DNA from: Acanthosepion pharaonis
Lineage: Eukaryota; Mollusca; Cephalopoda; Sepiida; Sepiidae
Direction: 5' to 3'
DNA length: 64,000 nucleotides
Assembly (NCBI GenBank): GCA_903632075.3
Contig: CAHIKZ030000249.1
Coordinates: 596,001 to 660,000, forward strand
In this document: positions 10,832 through 21,830 of the stretch, one piece after another
Layout: every line of letters starts with the position of its first letter
Position numbering within the stretch: the first letter of the stretch is position 1
Notes under the pieces: generated by a model
Databases searched by the model: none
Told to the model about the DNA's origin: nothing
What the model saw: only the letters and a program-made list of their open reading frames with translations
Position numbers and translations under genes: made by a program

Positions 10832-11080
10832 AGACTTGAAAAACGGAACGTGAAAGTCGGAATCATATCCATAATAGTAGGTGTTTTCATTTTCCCCAAA
10901 CACCAGAAATGAGATTGGAGTAATTTGGAATATCAGGAAGTAAAGACGACGACGTTTTTGTTAGTGTTTTTGAGGAATGCCGAGGAAAGAGTTGGAGGTT
11001 TGAGGAGATTTGCTGACTGATGGGTTTTAGGAATTGACCACCAACCAACTGGTGAGAACATGTAAGGACAAAAAGCTAAT
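10832..11080. other. Spacer after minisatellite
   Basis: Unique-looking sequence with no recognised domain, running into (TAA)n. Confidence 0.5.
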
Positions 11081-11550
11081 AATAATAATAATAATAATAA
11101 TAATATTAATAATAATAATAATAATAAAAATAAGACATTGTTATTAAAGACCACAAACAAAAATTGTGCCTCCTTATTAATATGGCAGTCCCTGCTGACT
11201 GCAATGTATCATTGAAGATATTCAAAAAGCTGTCAAATTACAAGGACATTGAAACAGAAATCTCAAAAATGTGGCATATGGGAACATCAACAATCCCTGT
11301 TGCAGTTGGAGCCCTAGGATTGCAGTAGACTAATTGAAGGGATTCCTGGAAGTCCATGCCTAAAGGAGATAAAAAAATTGTTCTGACAAGTACAGCCCAC
11401 CCTTTACAAAGAGCTTTATCTATGTAATTTTTTTTTTTTTTGTCAGTGGAAAGTATCATGATGTCATTTCTAATCTTAGGTCCCTGGGCGGGACCCGGAA
11501 AGAAATGTGTAAATGTCAGAAATCAAAGGAAATAATAATAATAATAATAA
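11081..11550 (+). pseudogene. R4/Dong-like LINE, endonuclease part and 3' end
   Basis: (TAA)n at 11081-11127 is followed immediately by DIVIKDHKQK (about 11129), LLINMAVPADCNVSLKIFKK, LSNYKDIETEISKMWHMGTS and the ALSM stop. This is the restriction-like endonuclease core (PD...(D)xAVP, with K/E residues downstream). The 3' UTR and a (TAA)n tail at about 11530-11552 follow. A small deletion after GALGL shifts the frame. The 5' truncation point falls exactly at the TAA tract. Confidence 0.8.
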
Positions 11551-12198
11551 TAATGATTAAAATAGACAAAGAAGAAATTTTAAATATCAAGCTTGATGAT
11601 GATGACACAGGTGTTTAATTTTATGCACACATACAAGTGTTTTACATGAGCAAAATGAAGAATGTTATTTCTAAGAATTATAACAATTACGAACAAAATT
11701 TGATATCTACAATGAATACCTAATCCATGTTCGGGTCATCGGTGACTAAATTGGTTCCGCACCAAGCTATTCTTGTAAGGAGGGGTAGCTAGACACCCAG
11801 CAAGACATGCCAAAAGGCGGATGAATATTCTTTTAGTGACAACGGCCATCTAAAGCAGGGGCGGGGGTTCCATACTTATAAATGCAAAAACTGCACTGAT
11901 GACAACGCATCCTAGACTGGTGAACATCCAGGAAAAAGGTTCCATTGATGTAATCAACGGTCACGTGCCGTTAACCAAGGCGAGCCTTCAAGTTGCAAGA
12001 CATCGGCTCTGGTTGACTGACTGCACTCATTATATAATTTATGCTGCATGGTCGGGTAATCGAACCTGGAGAGGGATGGTTTACTTGTCTAAAAAATGTT
12101 ACGCATGAATTAATACCTTTCTATCTTTCAACCTGGATATCTGGAGGGAAGTGGTCAGGTGCTCAACAGCGCGGGGATCCTATAATCATATTCAGTCG
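11551..12198. other. Unassigned stretch
   Basis: Moderate-GC segment near 11720-12010 (GGTTCCATTGATGTAATCAA, CACGTGCCGTTAACCAAGGC) looks like part of a dispersed repeat, but there is no second copy in the window and no tRNA boxes that I can fold. Confidence 0.4.
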
Positions 12199-12318
12199 TC
12201 GGACTGCTGCTGCTGCTACTACTGCTGCTACTGCTGCTGCTGCTGTTGCTACTACTACTACTGCTGCTACTACTGCTGCTGCTGCTGCTGCTACTACTAC
12301 TGCTACTGATGGTGATGA
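12199..12318 (+). repeat. (TGC/TAC)n trinucleotide repeat
   Basis: Mixed GCT and ACT units over about 120 bases. It gives an Ala/Thr-rich open frame that I regard as an artefact. Confidence 0.9.
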
Positions 12319-13057
12319 ACAAATCATATTTTCCAAGGTTTTTAAACGATGAACAACAGTTGAGTAGCGTATAATGTCATGACCAAACTGAGTGTCTGAT
12401 ATAAGAAATAATAAAGGCGTAAGTAAAATTGAAAGATCGAGGACAAGAATTACGCCCTCATTTCCTGCTACCCCTGCCGTCAGTCTTCACCAACTTTCCA
12501 CAGTTTGGGAAATCCACATAGTATAGGTTGAGAAAAAAAAACTACTATCTTTTGATCTACTAAAGTTGATTGATTCAGAAGGCTACATCGTTAGGCTTGT
12601 AATATTTTAAATCCAGTTAATTGATTTGACAAGCAAACTCACCTCTACATACGGAATATTGAATAAGATATTTAGAACCGAGTAAATTTGAAAGAAGAAA
12701 TACATTTGAATGTTTGCACAAACAATGAAGTAAGATGGATTGTTATAATGTATGACTAATAAACGACTAATTAGACGTGCATAAGAAACAGGAAACGATT
12801 TGAAATGTTTAACTCTTTGGCTTTAGCTGTTAAGCTAATTGCAGAAGCAATATGAACCCATAAAAGTTGGATATATTTCCAACGGCGTATAAACGACTTA
12901 ATGAATTTCCTTGACATCAGAAACAGTGAAGCTGTAACAAATACTAAATGATATTTTTAAGTCTTATCAATCATGAAATATAGTTGAGTTATTCTTCTTC
13001 AACGTGACCTGTCACTTCTGGACGAGGTCGGTCATATATTGTAATTAACATGTCTCT
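12319..13057. other. No recognisable feature
   Basis: AT-rich. No repeats or domains recognised. Confidence 0.5.
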
Positions 13058-13845
13058 TTACACTATTCACATTATTCGGACTATTGTCCTTATCTGTGTC
13101 GCCATATTTATCACAACGTTTCGGCCTTTCAGTAACTGTCTATATTTCTGAAATGAGATATTATGTTCACTATTTACATTACTCTGACTATTGTCCTCAT
13201 CTTTGTTGCCATATTTATCACAACGTTTCGGCCTTTCAGTATCTGTCTATATTTTGAGATGAGGTATTATTTACACATATTTTACATTATTCGGACTATT
13301 GTCGACTATTGTCCTCATCTTTGTTGCCATATTTATCACAACGTTTCGGCCTTTCAGTATCTGTCTACATTTCTGAGACGAGGTATTATGTACACTATTT
13401 ACATTATTCGGACTCATTGTCCTCAACGTTTTGCCTGCCATATTTATTTCTGAGATGATGTATTATGTACACAACGTTCGGATTATTGTCCTCATCTTTC
13501 TTTATACATATTTATCACAACGTTTCGGCCTTTCAGTATCTGTCTATATTTCTGAGATGAGGTATTATGTACACTATTTACATTATTCGGACTATTGTCC
13601 TCATCATTGTTGCCATATTTATCACAACGTTTCAGGCTTTCAGTATCTGTCTATATTTCTGAGATGAGGTATTATGTACACTATTTACATTATTTGGACT
13701 ATTGTCCTCATCATTGTTGCCATATTTATCACAACGTTTCCGGCTTTCAGTATCTGTCTATATTTCTGAGATGAGGTATTATGTACACTATTTACATTAT
13801 TCGGACTAGTGTTCTCATCTTTGTCGCCATATTTATTCGGCCGTT
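13058..13845 (+). repeat. 105-bp satellite array, plus orientation
   Basis: About eight head-to-tail units of about 105-110 bases containing ACATTATTCGGACTATTGTC, CCATATTTATCACAACGTTT, CGGCCTTTCAGTATCTGTCT and TTCTGAGATGAGGTATTATG. Unit starts fall near 13071, 13181, 13287, 13406, 13476 (shortened), 13583, 13690 and 13797. The same unit is present in the opposite orientation at 55020-55700. Confidence 0.9.
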
Positions 13846-14010
13846 GTACGCTCCGAACTAAACCCTTTATTTCGCTCTGGACTGTTCTAGTTCCACGTGC
13901 CATGTTTAATGGATGTCAGTTGTCAGTTATCTCCTGTTAATTCCCCTCTCCAAGTTCTCCACTGCCTTAACTCACACCCTTTGGGTCCAGTCACTAGATC
14001 TAACTAACTT
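13846..14010 (+). repeat. Core segment next to the 105-bp array
   Basis: Follows the array directly and matches 54830-54995 in the same orientation (ACTGTTCTAGTTCCAC.TG, TTAATGGATGTCAGTT, CTCACAC.CTTTGGGTCC). In the second copy this core is bounded by array units in opposite orientations, so this is probably the loop of a foldback-like element whose right arm is missing here. Confidence 0.7.
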
Positions 14011-14455
14011 TATCCACTGTGCCATGTGTCCTTGAGGACATCTGTGTATGAATTTCTGGGTATTATAAACCTAATGTCCTCAGCAACCATTTTTTATCAA
14101 TGCTCGTATTGCAATTTTTATTGTTATCATTGCATGCTTTTGCCATATTGCAATTTTAGTTGTTACTATCGCTTTTCTCTAGCACTCCTTATTACTGGTT
14201 CCCATATTGTATTCATTTCTGTGCTTGGTCGGCTCAGGAGATTTTGTGGACCAGCATATGTAGTAATTCCTTAATTTTACGAATTTTCCAATGGTGTTCT
14301 TTGTCTATGATCTCAAATTGATACAACAGAGGGCGGTGATCTTCCTTTTCTCTCCATATGAGGTCCGGATTTTTCCATTTCTCCTCGTGTTACAGCTTTT
14401 TGTTGTTCTTGAAGCCTTATCTTAAGGTTGAGATCATGGACAAAGAAGAAACTTT
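14011..14455. other. No recognisable feature
   Basis: AT-rich spacer. Nothing recognised. Confidence 0.5.
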
Positions 14456-14562
14456 GATGATCACAAAAGCGTGAAAACCAGGTCACAAACACATACCCAT
14501 ACAACTGAATATGTTAGCTCTATCATTGCTATTAGGCGCTTTCTACTAAGTACTGTATATAC

Positions 14563-14598
<36 letters not shown>
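14456..14598 (+). repeat. (TA)n-bounded dispersed repeat B, left flank of LTR B
   Basis: GCGTGAAAACCAGGTCACAA, then ATATGTTAGCTCTATC..TG.TATT, then (TA)n at about 14567-14598. The same order occurs at 17724-17815 and, reversed, at 16520-16565 and 60730-60780. LTR B was inserted into its (TA)n tract. Confidence 0.6.
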
Positions 14599-14602
<4 letters not shown>

Positions 14603-16455
14603 GCACCATTTACCAAGGCAGAAAAAAAAAAGAAAGAAAAGAAAGGAAGGAGAGGCGAAGACCCAAAGCGTGGATGATAAGCAGAACACCGCGGCTAAGA
14701 GACAATGGATAAGGGATATTTTGATAAGTAACAAATGGCGAAAGAGTGTCATTACAATGGCAGGGAAATTTGAGTGGATAAAGGAATCGGGTGTTCTATG
14801 TCGGGCTGTATTATCTGGGATACATAAACAAACCGCTGGTGGGGGAAAGCATCTGATTAAGCAAACCCCAGACGACTAGCCAAAGAAAAGTCCAATTGAA
14901 AACGTTAATTTTGATAATTGACAAAACACAGGTGAAACTACAGGGCTTTGGATAGATATGAAAAATTAATTGTGTCAAAAGCCGCACACGATGTGTCCAC
15001 TGACCGATTTCTTTCGACGGAACATCTTTAGCCTGCGATAATAAAACTGTGTTATCAGAAATGTGTACCGGAAAAAATGAATGGGAACTTAGAAATGTTT
15101 CTTTTCGAGGCGACGGTCTGGCAGTGTTAAAAAGTCCACCCATTCTGATAATTAGCGATAAGATGACTGACGAAGTCCAGGTGAGGACAAGAGTTATGAC
15201 CACCATCGATCGTATTGTTCTGTTTGCGGCTAGAGAAAATGATAACTGCGATTAAAAGAAAGAAAAGGAAAAGAAAAGATAATTTTTTTTTGTTAAGCAA
15301 GATATTTTTTTTTCCTGAAACAAAACCGCGGAATCGTACACGCCCGACTAAGACATCATTGGTCGAGTGGTGATCACGTGACGCAAGGAGGAGGCTGTCG
15401 CCGCCCATCCAGTGGATGGGAATGAGAGGTTGCTACGAAGAAGTGGTGAGGGCAGTTCACGCCCCTCTGAAGTATGGTGAGAAGGTGGGAGTAAGAGAAG
15501 GCTCCCAAAAATGGAAAAAAGTGGAAAATTCCTAACCAGAAATAAAAGAGGTGGATATGTATTTAGAATTATCGAGGGACCCCCCGCCGCCAACAAACCC
15601 ACCCCGGTTTTGGTCGGCGTCCATATAAGCGAAGTCGCAGCGAGCAGAAATCAGTTTCAGTTGCAGTTGGAGTTGCAGTTTCAGTTCAAGTTAAATTGGT
15701 TCCGCCTTGCATATAGCTAATTTGAAAGATTCACGCAAATTCCGGACCCCTCTTCAATCCAAGAACAATTAATTGGAAGAGCGACTTAGATCCAGACCAC
15801 CAGAATAAGTTTTTTTTTCGACTTTCGCCCGAAGACACACCGAAAAACCAATTTCTTAAAGAGCAAACAACTTGAAGCGTTAAAACTCGCCTAACAGAAA
15901 ACAACGTGTCACAATCCATAGAACGGGTCGGGAAATAGACGCAGTCCTATGTATCCAACAACTACACATAAAGTTTGTTATCCTTTTTTTGATACCTTGA
16001 ATTTTTGAGTTATCATTTTATTTTCTTTTCATGCATATTTGTGTGGTGTCACCCCTGTTGAACCCGATTTGCATTACGGCCTTAACTACTGATTGATCTC
16101 GTCTGCCTAAGATCAATTCACAACGTGGGTGGGCAGATTGGAGATCAATGCAGTTACATTGGTAACCAGGCGTTGGAAGCGAGTTGGGAGCGACGAGGCT
16201 GATATCGAATCTAACCAGATTCCCATCCGAATCACAAAAAGGTTAGAACGTCACATTTGGGAGCCGCGACCGATACCAAGCCAGTTGGTCGTAACAGGAC
16301 GAGACAACAGGACTGACGCGACAGGCGGACGTCACGTTTGGAGCGGCGACACCCGAACGGTGCAGCGAGGAGTGAGCGAAGGCTGTGTTTAGGGACGTCG
16401 CAGCTGACGCCGTGACCAAGGACGTCACAGCTGACGCTGGGACAAGGACGTCACA
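14599..16455 (+). mobile_element. Long solo-LTR-like element, copy B
   Basis: 1,857 bases, TGTGGCACCATTTACC to GGACGTCACA, colinear with copy A over its full length. Flanked by TATA at 14595-14598 and 16456-16459; since the target is (TA)n the duplication is compatible but not informative. TATA box in GGCGTCCATATAAGCG near 15622. The remaining (TA)n and the reversed half of repeat B follow at 16456-16565. No coding body. Confidence 0.8.
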
Positions 16456-16565
16456 TATATATATATCATAAACTTTATTTAAAATACAGAAAATGTATGC
16501 ATAATAAGCAATGAAATGGTTATGACTATAACAGTTTGTGACCCTGGGTTTCACGTTTCACTATT
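16456..16565 (-). repeat. (TA)n and reversed flank of repeat B
   Basis: (TA)n then, near 16528-16555, GTTTGTGACCCTGGGTTTCA, the reverse complement of the motif left of LTR B. The unoccupied site was therefore an inverted repeat around (TA)n. Confidence 0.6.
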
Positions 16566-16768
16566 TATGCTTGTTTGACTAACAGCTCAGATGTGGAAGC
16601 CCAGATGTGTCAGCCCAGATATGGCGGTCCAGATGTGGTAGCAATATTCAAAGCAAGTCGACGTATTGGCACATCAACCAATTTTCTTAGCTACGGACTT
16701 AGCAACTGATTCAACATACACTTTCAACTTCCTATCAACGGAAAACATTAATCCAAAAGTCGCAAAAG

Positions 16769-16836
<68 letters not shown>

Positions 16837-17673
16837 TGATGGGGGTATAGAGAACTATATGGAACACCTGACATAAGTTATACGGAATATGGTTCGGTGA
16901 GAATCTCTCGCTGACACCCAGGTAATTGTTACTTTGCATCTATTGATATGGAAGTTTGTTTATACGGTCAAAAATCGCTTACATCCTCATGCAGACGACA
17001 TCTTGCCAGTAAACACTTTTCATATCCAATTTTGGAAGCAAAAATTTATCCCGCTAAAAATTAGAAAGAACAAAAAAAAATAAAGGTAAAAACGTAAAAA
17101 ATAAAAAAAAAAATGACAAAAAGAAAAAATAAATAAATAAAAAAAAGAAAAAAAAAACTGCAAATTTGCCAGGAAACGCATTTATCTGATATTTGGGTAG
17201 ATATCTGGGTTTTTTTCTCATGATTGGATTTCTTTAACAATTTTTTGATTTCGAAATACCGAAAGAAATATTTCAGAGAAAAGAAAAAAAGGCTGAAAAT
17301 AAAACAATTTGTAAATAAATAGAAAAATAAAAAAAAATCTATTGAATTTCTATAATGTGGCGTGAACCAAATGACATATCAAATATTTATTGGCTTTCTT
17401 TTCTTTGAAAAAATATCGATGCTTTTCAGCTTACTTTATTTTGCTTTTTAGTTTTCATTAGTTTTACGCTCAATCTCGTTCGTAAATCTGCTTGTCTGTC
17501 TGCCTTTTCTGTCTATATAGATACAATCACCTTGAAATATACAGATAGATATATAGATATGAGGAGACTACGATAGAAAGATAGATATGAAGATAGATGA
17601 GATAGATAGATATATAGACAGATAGATAGATAGGTATAAATGTATTGAGATATATATATACATATGTAAACAC

Positions 17674-17678
<5 letters not shown>
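16566..17678. repeat. (TA)n, A-rich and unassigned sequence
   Basis: (TA)n at about 16772-16834 and an A-rich block at 17060-17160. GATA-like units lie near 17540-17640. No gene seen. Confidence 0.6.
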
Positions 17679-17722
<44 letters not shown>

Positions 17723-17876
17723 CTGACGATCGCTAAAGTGTGAAACCCAGGGTCACAAACTCACATCAATCCAACCAAATATGTTAGCTCTATCTCTGAT
17801 ATTGAGCGCATATATAATATATAAATAATTATACATATGTATATAATATTTATAAATAATTTTTCATATATATATA

Positions 17877-17952
<76 letters not shown>

Positions 17953-17955
17953 CAA
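17679..17955. repeat. (CA)n, (TA)n and repeat B copy
   Basis: (CA)n at about 17675-17706 and (TA)n at 17707-17722. Repeat B follows (AAGTGTGAAACCCAGGGTCA, ATATGTTAGCTCTATCTCTG) to about 17815, then a long interrupted (TA)n at about 17865-17952. Confidence 0.75.
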
Positions 17956-18104
17956 GAAAGTTAAACATAAAAATGTCTTTAATAAATAAATTGTCGGACT
18001 TTGTCCATTTCTTAATATATGACGTCATTTGTTTACATTTGATACGCCAGAGCAGTCATGAATGTACGAGATTCATGGAAGATTGAAGTTTATAAGCAGT
18101 AAAT

Positions 18105-18250
18105 TCGACTTTGTCTACCGAACGCTTCTTTGTGGCCGGTCGGTAAGGCACGTCAGCGTAAATGACGGTTCCGTATAGGATGCAGGTTCGAATCCTGTCA
18201 AAGAATGAATATTTTCTATGAGAATTTCTCGGACATTCGGGCCGGTAAAT
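18105..18250 (+). mobile_element. tRNA-like SINE, copy 1
   Basis: 18126-18205 can be folded as a cloverleaf of the long-variable-arm (Ser/Leu) type. Acceptor TTCTTTG pairs with CAAAGAA, anticodon stem CGTCA pairs with TGACG around GCGTAAA, and the T arm is GCAGG-TTCGAAT-CCTGT. A box TGGCCGGTCGG and B box GGTTCGAATCC fit RNA polymerase III promoters. A shared tail with GAATATTTTCTATGAGAATT and GGTAAATGTTATTTAATA follows, as in copy 2 (33050-33195). The unusual C before the anticodon argues against a working tRNA. Confidence 0.75.
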
Positions 18251-18288
18251 GTTATTTAATATATATAAATGATTATTTTAAAATGTAT

Positions 18289-18459
18289 TGTTTCATGCTG
18301 GAGGCAATCGTGAGGCTGACGATTGCGCCCAGCATGAAACAGCCTGTCGCCACTGAGTATTGACTTCAACGTTCACATTTTATTTATATTTACATACGTT
18401 CTATCTCTGATATTGAGCACTTTATCCGATAAATATAGCCCACCTTAAAACTATATTTC

Positions 18460-18495
<36 letters not shown>
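18289..18495 (+). repeat. Dispersed repeat A with a terminal palindrome
   Basis: Shared block GACGATTGCG..CAGCATGAAACAG, CTGTCGCC, TGTTGACTTC-like, TCTATCTCTGATATTGAGCA, CTTTAT..ATAAATATAGC and (TA)n. At this copy the first bases are mirrored: 18289-18312 and 18318-18341 form an imperfect hairpin around GAGGCT-like bases. Other copies: 19032-19247, 26444-26617, 35122-35273 and 46395-46578. Confidence 0.8.
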
Positions 18496-18498
<3 letters not shown>

Positions 18499-18706
18499 AT
18501 AGGGAAGAGGAAGAGATAGATATGAACAAATAAAAGAATATAAAACGTTACTAATATCTAAAAAAGAGGCTATCGCAGAAAGCATTTATTTAAATTTTTG
18601 AATTTCATGTAACTACACAATATTTCGCTTTTGCTTATTATCACTTGAATCGATAAAGACGAAACGCATTGCCAAAAAAACTAAGTACTATTTTCCGGTT
18701 GTGTAT

Positions 18707-18739
<33 letters not shown>

Positions 18740-18766
18740 AAATTTTTATAAAAAAAAAATTAACGA

Positions 18767-18877
18767 TATGTTATAAAATCACTACAAAAATAGCCATTTT
18801 GTTTCAACACACTCTGTGTCTTATCAAGTGATGATGTTGAAACAAAATGGCTATTTTTGTAGTGATTTTATAACATA
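18767..18877. repeat. Perfect 42-bp palindrome element
   Basis: Left arm 18767-18808 and right arm 18836-18877 are exact reverse complements (TATGTTATAAAATCACTACA..., CAAAATGGC within) with a 27-base loop (CTGTGTCTTATCAAGTGATG inside). A (TA)n tract lies just upstream. A related single-arm copy is at 28641-28735. Confidence 0.95.
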
Positions 18878-19008
18878 CTTATGTTATAATTTTTTTTTTT
18901 ATAAAAAATAATTATATCTGCTCTACTTTGTATTGAGCACTCTTTTAAGAATAGTAATTGTTGGTTATTGGAATTCATTCCGTATATACCAATTATATAC
19001 TTGGGTAT

Positions 19009-19184
19009 ATATATATATATATATATATATACGGCCTGACGATTGCGTCTAGCATGAAACAGACTGTCGCCTCTAAGTGTTGACTTCTATGTTGACTTTT
19101 ATATTTACACACGCTCTATCTCTGATATTGAGCACTTTATCCCATAAATATAGCATTATTTTAAGGGGACAAAATTTCTTCATA

Positions 19185-19247
<63 letters not shown>
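19009..19247 (+). repeat. Dispersed repeat A copy with flanking (TA)n
   Basis: (TA)n at 19009-19031, then GACGATTGCGTCTAGCATGA, GTGTTGACTTCTATGTTGAC, TCTATCTCTGATATTGAGCA, and (TA)n at 19181-19247. No coding. Confidence 0.8.
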
Positions 19248-19251
<4 letters not shown>

Positions 19252-20994
19252 ATCTGTTAATTACAGAGGTTAGTTTGTCAATATTTTAGTCTGTGTATAG
19301 ACTTCGTTACAAATATTTGTTGCTTAATAATGAAAACCGTTTATTTTACACAGCGTATATTTTTGACTTAACATTATTTCCTTGTCAATTTACTTAGCAC
19401 CATGTCTCCTCATTGATCATGCTAATCGAACACTAAGCTGTGAATTTCAGCTAATATTTCAGCAAATCACCTTGTCTGTCTATAAATTTATTGATCTGCT
19501 CCAATCTATAAACAATCAATATGACATGTTTTTTTTGCTTTTCCCTCCTTCTTCGAATCTGTATAAACGCTGATTTTCCTGATTCATATTATTGTCACGA
19601 ATTAAAATCATTTGAAATTTTACAAAATAAGCACATCGTTATAAGTTGCATATCTTTTGTACGCGTTTATTGAAATACTGCGAATAATAACTGCGTAAAC
19701 TCGGTGTAATTTCTTTTGTTATAAATATTTGTATAAGAACTAATATATATATATATATTTCATTTTGTTATTAATACCCAATGTATCATGAAAAATAATT
19801 ATGTATAATTATTATTTACTTATCGTCATTACAGATTCCTACCCATAAGAGATAAATACGATCATTCATTCGTCCATTGAATACACATCTAGTTTGGTAA
19901 GTATCTAGAGATACTTGACAAAATCCTAAGATTAATCTGCAATTTAATCAGTCCGGAGCTGGCATTTCGGCTTTAATAAATCTTCCCCCTATTATGACCT
20001 ATTTTCCATATTTCATTTTTATAAATATTTTCATGGCAATTTTTCTTTGGCGCGTTAAACTTTAGTACCACGACTTTATAAATTTAAGCGTAGTAATAGA
20101 TATGCAGCTATATTTCAATATTGTACTATTAAACTTGCGAGTTGTAACCGTAAGTTCTATTCTAATAGTTCCTTCTCTCTCACTTTTCACTTGTGTAACC
20201 ATTTTCCCCCCGGTTTTTTTCTTTCTAAATGCAATGTCAATTGTCATATTCTTTATTCCTGAATCCTGTTTTTTTTTGTTTTTTTTTTTTTTTTGTCATT
20301 TTTCCTTAATAAAGTTTTCTTAGTTTATCTCACTGTAAGTGACCCATTACGTCTTAGAGGCTTTATCACCTTGTTTCGGGTGAAATGAATAAAAAGGATA
20401 TTTATTATCATATTGATGATAATGTATAGTTTCAAAATAACAGATATAAATAGACAGATTTTGTGCAAGAGCACCGCTTACGTTCCTCAGAAACAACTCA
20501 ATGTATTATGCTCAATAGCTTTCCGTTCCTTCAGGTCTAAGGTAAAAGACTTGGTAAAGGAGTCTATGAAATAACAAATCAAAAAATCTGATAATAATAA
20601 TAATAATAATCTGCTTTTTAAGATATTTTCCAACAAATTTTAACGAGTACAAATAATCGTATAGAGAACTCCATTAAAGTTTACGATCGTTGTCCTTCAG
20701 AAAACAATTATAAAAGGGGAAAACCGCGTTCATTGTTCAGCGACATCAGTCGAGTTTATTCTGTATGAAATTCAAAGAGAAACATTACGATTTCTTCAAA
20801 CTGTGGCAATTGTACTGATTCCCATTGATATATACCAAACATGACTTGATTGATGTGAGTTCTACAGAAAAAAATAAATAAAAAAAAAAAATAAAATAAT
20901 TTAATGGCCACAGGTATGATGTGACATCTACAGAACTCGCAGAAAATTCTATCAAAAACGACTGTAAATTCTACGTATAACATAAGCTAAACTC
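19248..20994. other. Unassigned AT-rich stretch
   Basis: Only low-complexity tracts: (TA)n near 19742, poly-T near 20270-20294 and (TAA)n near 20591-20610. No domain recognised. Confidence 0.5.
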
Positions 20995-21360
20995 TCTGAA
21001 AAAATATCCATATTCCACCGAGGTTTCAACCCTTAAAACGCATGAGAATAGTTACGTAAGCAAACTACTAACGCCCCCACCCCCGGGGGGGATGGCAAGG
21101 AACAAAATGACTGGAGAGTTCCATAAGATTTCAACACAATTCTATTTGGAAAACTGGTCAACTGATAGAAAATTTCAAGATGATTACGACCCATCATGTT
21201 ACTTACGTTTCAGTTGCATTCCATTCACGGTGGCTGTGTATCATTGGTTTTCTCGCGTTGATTACCAGTACAACCGTGGTTTTTTCTCAATTCAATTTGA
21301 CATTTGTAGAAGGAGTTGTAATTTTTAAAAAAAACTTTATAGTTGTATGGAAATTTAAAT
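20995..21360 (+). repeat. Dispersed repeat X, uninterrupted copy
   Basis: Colinear with 2335-2460 plus 3104-3320: GAAAAAATATCCA, CCCCCGGGGGGG, GAGAGTTCCATAAGATTT, CCATCATGTTACTTACGTTT, CAGTTGCATTCCATTCACGG. It shows what the first copy looked like before insertions. Confidence 0.6.
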
Positions 21361-21830
21361 AACATAACATGAAAAAGATAAATATATTGTTGAAATATTG
21401 TAAAACAATATTTATTCTTTATTTTCTTAAAACGCATTACTGTTATAAGTATTGCAATAATAATAATAATAACAATAATAATAATAATGATAATAATTGC
21501 TCTGGTGCTGTATCCGGCATGTCTTCTTACCGTAATAGATTTGAGGATGCTTCTCCGATCACTATGGCCTTAACCTCCTCATGTCCAGGGTCAAGCTTTA
21601 TATATCCTACATATCCTTATAATATTTACGTCATACCTCATCTTTCACCCGTACATCAATTTTATTCAATAATCCTCTACCTTGAGTGTCTCTTATGCAT
21701 TTTTTTTTGGGTGAACAATAGCATAAATGATGTCCTAACATGTTTTGCTTTGTCTTTGGAGAATTAAGACGACCTATAGTAAATACTCCGTTTTGCCTAT
21801 CAATTGCCTGACCATAAGCATTTGGGTGCG
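21361..21830. repeat. (TAA/CAA)n and unassigned sequence
   Basis: Microsatellite at about 21455-21497 inside an open frame (Asn run). The remaining frame to 21767 has no recognised domain. Confidence 0.5.

Noticed and set aside
9791..10903. Minus-strand frames of 350-370 residues over the 66-bp repeat as real genes
   Set aside because: Three frames are open at once because the period is a multiple of three and the unit lacks stops; nothing marks a start, splice or polyadenylation signal on the minus strand. Kept only as a finding.
12041..12352. Ala/Thr-rich protein
   Set aside because: It is produced by a GCT/ACT trinucleotide repeat.
13058..13845. CRISPR array
   Set aside because: Repeats of about 105 bp without unique spacers in a eukaryotic setting. 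This is a satellite.
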